NCBI GenBank assembly: GCA_021292165.1
Contig: CM037878.1
Location: 8,424,857-8,488,856 of the forward strand
DNA: 64,000 bases
Direction of reading: 5' to 3'
Source of the DNA: Shinisaurus crocodilurus
Lineage: Eukaryota > Chordata > Lepidosauria > Squamata > Shinisauridae
Notes under the pieces: generated by a model
Seen by the model: the letters and a program-made list of their open reading frames with translations, nothing else
Told to the model about the DNA's origin: nothing
Database searches by the model: none
In this document: positions 61,801 through 64,000 of the stretch, in pieces
How positions within the stretch are numbered: the stretch's first letter is position 1
Layout: every line of letters begins with the position of its first letter
Program-made: the position numbers and the translations under genes

Positions 61801-63544
61801 AGAGGAACAATGAATAAATAAGACCGGTGCCCGAGGAGCTATGCCTTGGTACAAGATCAGACTAATGACTGATGCTCAACTCTGCCACCCCTACAACCAA
61901 AAGGACCAGCCGCAGCTAACGGGGGGATAAAAGTGAATTGCAAACTGTTGCCAGGCAACCAGAGTTGGGGCCTAGCGGAAGCACACAAGCAGGCCATGGG
62001 AGCGGAGGCCTGCAGCCCCAAGGAATAGAAGTAGGGTGACCAGGGGAGAAGGAGGGCAGAACTCCTGCACCTTTATAGCTGCCTTCCCCTGTGGTGCCCT
62101 CCAGATCAGATGTGTTGGACTACAAGTCCCATAATCCCCCAGCCAGCATAGCTTGGGGAAGCTGGCTGGGGCATTATAGGAACTTCAGCCCAACACATCT
62201 GGAGGGCGCCTGGTTGGGGGAGGCTGCTTTATACGGCCACCGGGAAGGAAGAAGCTACAGCTTCTCCTACTCCACTGGTTCTGTTGCCGCCTTCCTGCCC
62301 TCCCCGTTCCCCCAGAACTGCTGAAGGGACAGAGAGACCACCCACTCATTAATGTCATCATATGGGTGGGAGAGTCCAGGTCTGAGGCCCAACCAAGCAC
62401 AGCCCACCAGCGGCCATGTTCTGTGGCCTGCCGACACGGAATAAACCTCCCCATTTGGCTGACTGTGGCTACAAAAACATCGGGGCTGTCGTCGAGCACC
62501 TGGCAAGCCATCGCATCCAGCTGGTGGGGTGGGGTTGTCAAGGTTCCGCTACTGCAGGGACCCCTTGATCTGCCTTTGGGAGATCTCTGCCTCTTCCCAA
62601 AGTCTCTCTAGGTTATCAAGCCCTTTGCCTGCTTCCAGTAACGTGGGTGTAGGCTCTAGACGTGGTGAATAAGTCACTCCAAACTCCAGGGTAAACAACA
62701 GCACTTTACTAATAATATTAGGGTTTTTACTTAATAGAGTGGTTATAATTCAAAAGCAAGTATGATAAAATAAAACAAACAAACAAACAATCCAATGTTC
62801 TCTAGTATAACTTCAGACTACCTATTTCCTATGCAGCTAGCCAGCCAGTTTCTCTTTCTCTGCTTCTCTCTGCTGTTTCTCTGCTGCTGCTTCTAGCTCT
62901 CTCCCAGCACACACACTGACTGCTAGCTGACCACACACCCCATATATAGTCTTCCCAGGAATGGAAGGTTATAATCATGTGACCTTGAATAGGAGATCTA
63001 ATTCTTACCTTCTATTGGGTAACTTAAAACTCTCAAACTCCCCCTCCCATCCAAGTGTTTGGGCCTTCAGGCTTCACTACTCGAGGGAAGTGTTTGGGCC
63101 CTCAGGCTTCAACAACCTGAAGCCTGTGCAGGCCTCAACAAACCCAATCCTGTGTAGGCCTCAATCCCTCACAGGGGTATCAAATGTTTGGCTCGGCGGC
63201 TTGCAGGTTGCTCAGGCCTGCCGTAGAGATGGCTGCCAAACCACAACGCAGAGATCCCGTTTGTCTCTTGCGCCGTTTCGCCGCCTCAAGCGGGAGAAGG
63301 AGCTGCATCGTCTTCTCCCACCCATGAACCTCCCCCAGTTCTTGTAGCGCTCCCCACCCGGTTTGCCGTGGGGCAAAACATGAGTCCTGCTTGCTCCAGC
63401 AGGCCAGCGGGGAGGCGTCTGCCCGCGCTGCCGCCTCGCCATGCATCGACAGTACCTGTGTTGTAGCCCTGGGATTGATCTGGCCGGTATTTCTCAGCGG
63501 GCGTTTTAGACATCAGATCGTCATTTCTGAAATATCCGTCACCG
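58744..63544 (-). CDS. Mucin-4-like NIDO/AMOP gene fragment, whole span
   Basis: Four exons with consistent phase-1 junctions: 63544-63456, 61115-60936, 59310-59158 and 58863-58744. Together they encode the end of a NIDO domain (YFRNDDLM...EKYRPD) and an AMOP domain with its Cys pattern (C-x-x-W, CPC, WCC, KRPKIGC). The same order and motifs are found in MUC4, a membrane-tethered mucin; AMOP and NIDO are extracellular adhesion modules. In MUC4 the next module is VWD followed by EGF repeats and a membrane span; none is visible downstream before the MROH 3' end. The 5' portion lies beyond the right edge. Possibly a truncated paralogue or pseudogene, though the exons seen have no stops. Confidence 0.75.
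59158..59310 (-). CDS. Mucin-4-like gene, AMOP exon 2
   Basis: Acceptor CAACTCTTGCAG; donor AAC GGC A|gtaagt. The exon has 153 nt, phase 1 to 1, encoding LGSRVTLLYSSTPNKYGAG and VRCLYNRNNQLVEG. It fits the middle of AMOP, where MUC4 has the segment between CPC and WCC. A mariner MITE ends 15 bp upstream of its acceptor. Confidence 0.75.
59326..59578. mobile_element. Tc1/mariner-type MITE
   Basis: Ends CTGTCATGCCTTGGATTG and CAATCCAAGGTATTACTG are inverted repeats flanked by TA. Inner arms pair TTGAGAGCG with tracts near CTCTCAAACC. 253 bp; a second copy starts at 63798. Confidence 0.8.
59579..60253. other. Unassigned intron with an unrecognised minus-strand frame
   Basis: A 102-codon frame at 60042-59734 (contains LFYKIHIVVGNADIPFSS and SEGMERTISLLKQNA) looks protein-like in composition but has no flanking splice logic that fits the mucin gene; it may be part of a mobile element I cannot name. 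Confidence 0.35.
60254..60558. mobile_element. P1b MITE carrying a nested 5S-headed SINE
   Basis: CAGGGCTCTCCAACCGTGGG to GGTTGGAGAGCCCTG, flanked by a perfect 8-bp duplication gtttaaga. The right arm is interrupted after AAGGGATTC by a SINE (60340-60504, minus); attc is repeated on both sides of it. Confidence 0.9.
60340..60504 (-). mobile_element. 5S-headed SINE with CR1 tail
   Basis: On the minus strand: GTGGCTTACGCTGGCTCAGC, GAAAGCTAAGCAGGGTCAGG, TTACTTGGATGGGAGACC, then CR1-type GGGGTTGGACTCGATAGCC, ending TCTATGATCTATGAAATC. A complete copy with clean boundaries inside the MITE. Confidence 0.85.
60936..61115 (-). CDS. Mucin-4-like gene, AMOP exon 1
   Basis: Acceptor TTTGCACCCCCTTCCAG; donor AGC AAA AAA G|gtgcct (weak). 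The exon has 180 nt, phase 1 to 1, encoding GLWIYKLDSRIRVNYRQKC, LDWISREG and NLPPCPCTLRQGG, the N-terminal half of AMOP. Reading through the donor leads to a stop after about 29 more codons. Confidence 0.8.
61116..62083. mobile_element. Intron with a probable MITE (GAGCTTTTCTACACG ends)
   Basis: 61356-61713 has inverted ends GAGCTTTTCTACACGAGGC and GCCTCACGTAGAAAAGCCC. The flanking DNA is unassigned. Confidence 0.45.
62084..62226. mobile_element. P2-type palindromic MITE
   Basis: CTGCCTTCCCCTGTGGTGCC to CGCCTGGTTGGGGGAGGCTG; flanks ctttatag / ctttatac (7 of 8). Inner arms CAGATGTGTTGGACTACAAG and CAGCCCAACACATCTG. Confidence 0.75.
62536..63173 (-). mobile_element. Solo LTR
   Basis: 638 bp flanked by a perfect 5-bp duplication ggggt (62531-62535 and 63174-63178). 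On the minus strand it begins TGTGAGGGATTGAGGCC and ends CGGAACCTTGACA. It has a TATA box (CTATATATGG, about 62940). No internal region. It lies in the intron between the NIDO exon and the first AMOP exon. Confidence 0.85.
63456..63544 (-). CDS. Mucin-4-like gene, NIDO-domain exon (partial gene)
   Basis: Acceptor CTTATTTTTCTTCAG; donor AAC ACA G|gtactg. The exon has 89 nt, phase 2 to 1, encoding GDGYFRNDDLMSKTPAEKYR and PDQSQGYNT. The pattern matches the end of the NIDO domain of MUC4-like proteins. Earlier exons are outside the window. Confidence 0.75.
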
Positions 63545-63797
63545 CTGAAGAAAAATAAGACAGTTCTCGATCCTCATCTTTCCAAGGATACGCAACGCGC
63601 ATGCCGCTCTGGGCAGGACATCTTTCAGAACTCCACTCAAGCGGCGCTCAGGATCAGGGACAGGCAAATCTGTCCGTTTGGGCTCTGCTCCATTTCTCAT
63701 TTTTCCAATCTTACATTTGTTTTAGGCCCAATACTACTTTAGTGTATTAATTTTTTAAAAATGGTATGCCTTTTCCGGCACATTTCTCCTAATACAG

Positions 63798-64000
63798 TCA
63801 TGCCTTGGATTGAGAGCATAATTCGTTCCGGAAACGTGCTTGTTGTAATCCAAAACACTCTTATATCAAAACAAAATCGCCCCAAAAAAAATTTTGTACA
63901 GAGATTTTTAATTTAAGCTGTACTACAGTACTTGTATTGCAAGACGTCGCTTGTATATCAAGTCCAAAAAAAATTAAATAAATATTTAAAAATTTGCTTG
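63798..64000. mobile_element. Tc1/mariner-type MITE, cut by the window edge
   Basis: Starts CAGTCATGCCTTGGATTGAG after TA and continues parallel to the copy at 59326, with small indels, to the end of the window. Confidence 0.85.

Overview
This is vertebrate nuclear DNA, most likely from a squamate reptile (lizard). It has small exons with GT-AG boundaries set in long introns packed with transposable elements. The squamate call rests on several tRNA-derived SINEs that look like Sauria SINEs, together with CR1, L2 and L1 LINEs, a decayed Ty1/copia element, a decayed Ty3/gypsy element, and many hAT-type MITEs. There are no bacterial operons, rRNA or tRNA genes, or CRISPR arrays. I cannot name the species.

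Gene 1 (+ strand, about 5.7-49.6 kb) is a member of the maestro heat-like repeat (MROH) family. I trace 19 coding exons (6280-49609) whose splice phases all connect and whose lengths sum to 2577 nt, an exact number of codons ending in TGA. A plausible first coding exon (5726-5899) sits just downstream of a CCAAT/GC-box cluster and would bring the protein to about 916 residues. Intron 18 appears to be a GC-AG intron. Exon 9 abuts an L2-derived ATT minisatellite that carries its own in-phase splice donor.

Gene 2 (- strand, 63.5-58.7 kb, entering from the right edge) is a fragment of a mucin-4-like gene: four exons, all phase 1 to phase 1 internally, covering the end of a NIDO domain and an AMOP domain. 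The von Willebrand D, EGF and membrane exons expected downstream were not found in the window. A possible terminal exon of a third, unidentified + strand gene lies at 1607-1746.

The rest is transposon archaeology with clear nesting. Examples are a hAT inside a CR1 tail inside a 5S-tRNA composite SINE (20.6-21.6 kb); a copia element inside a hAT MITE (25.5-29.7 kb); a solo LTR splitting a gypsy integrase remnant (7.7-8.9 kb); a hAT inside a hAT (14.8-16.7 kb); and a 5S-headed SINE inside a palindromic MITE (60.3-60.6 kb). The dominant palindromic MITE carries a ZNF143/THAP11-like motif in each arm, and its 8-bp target duplications almost all fit nnnTAnnn, the signature of Buster-type hAT elements.
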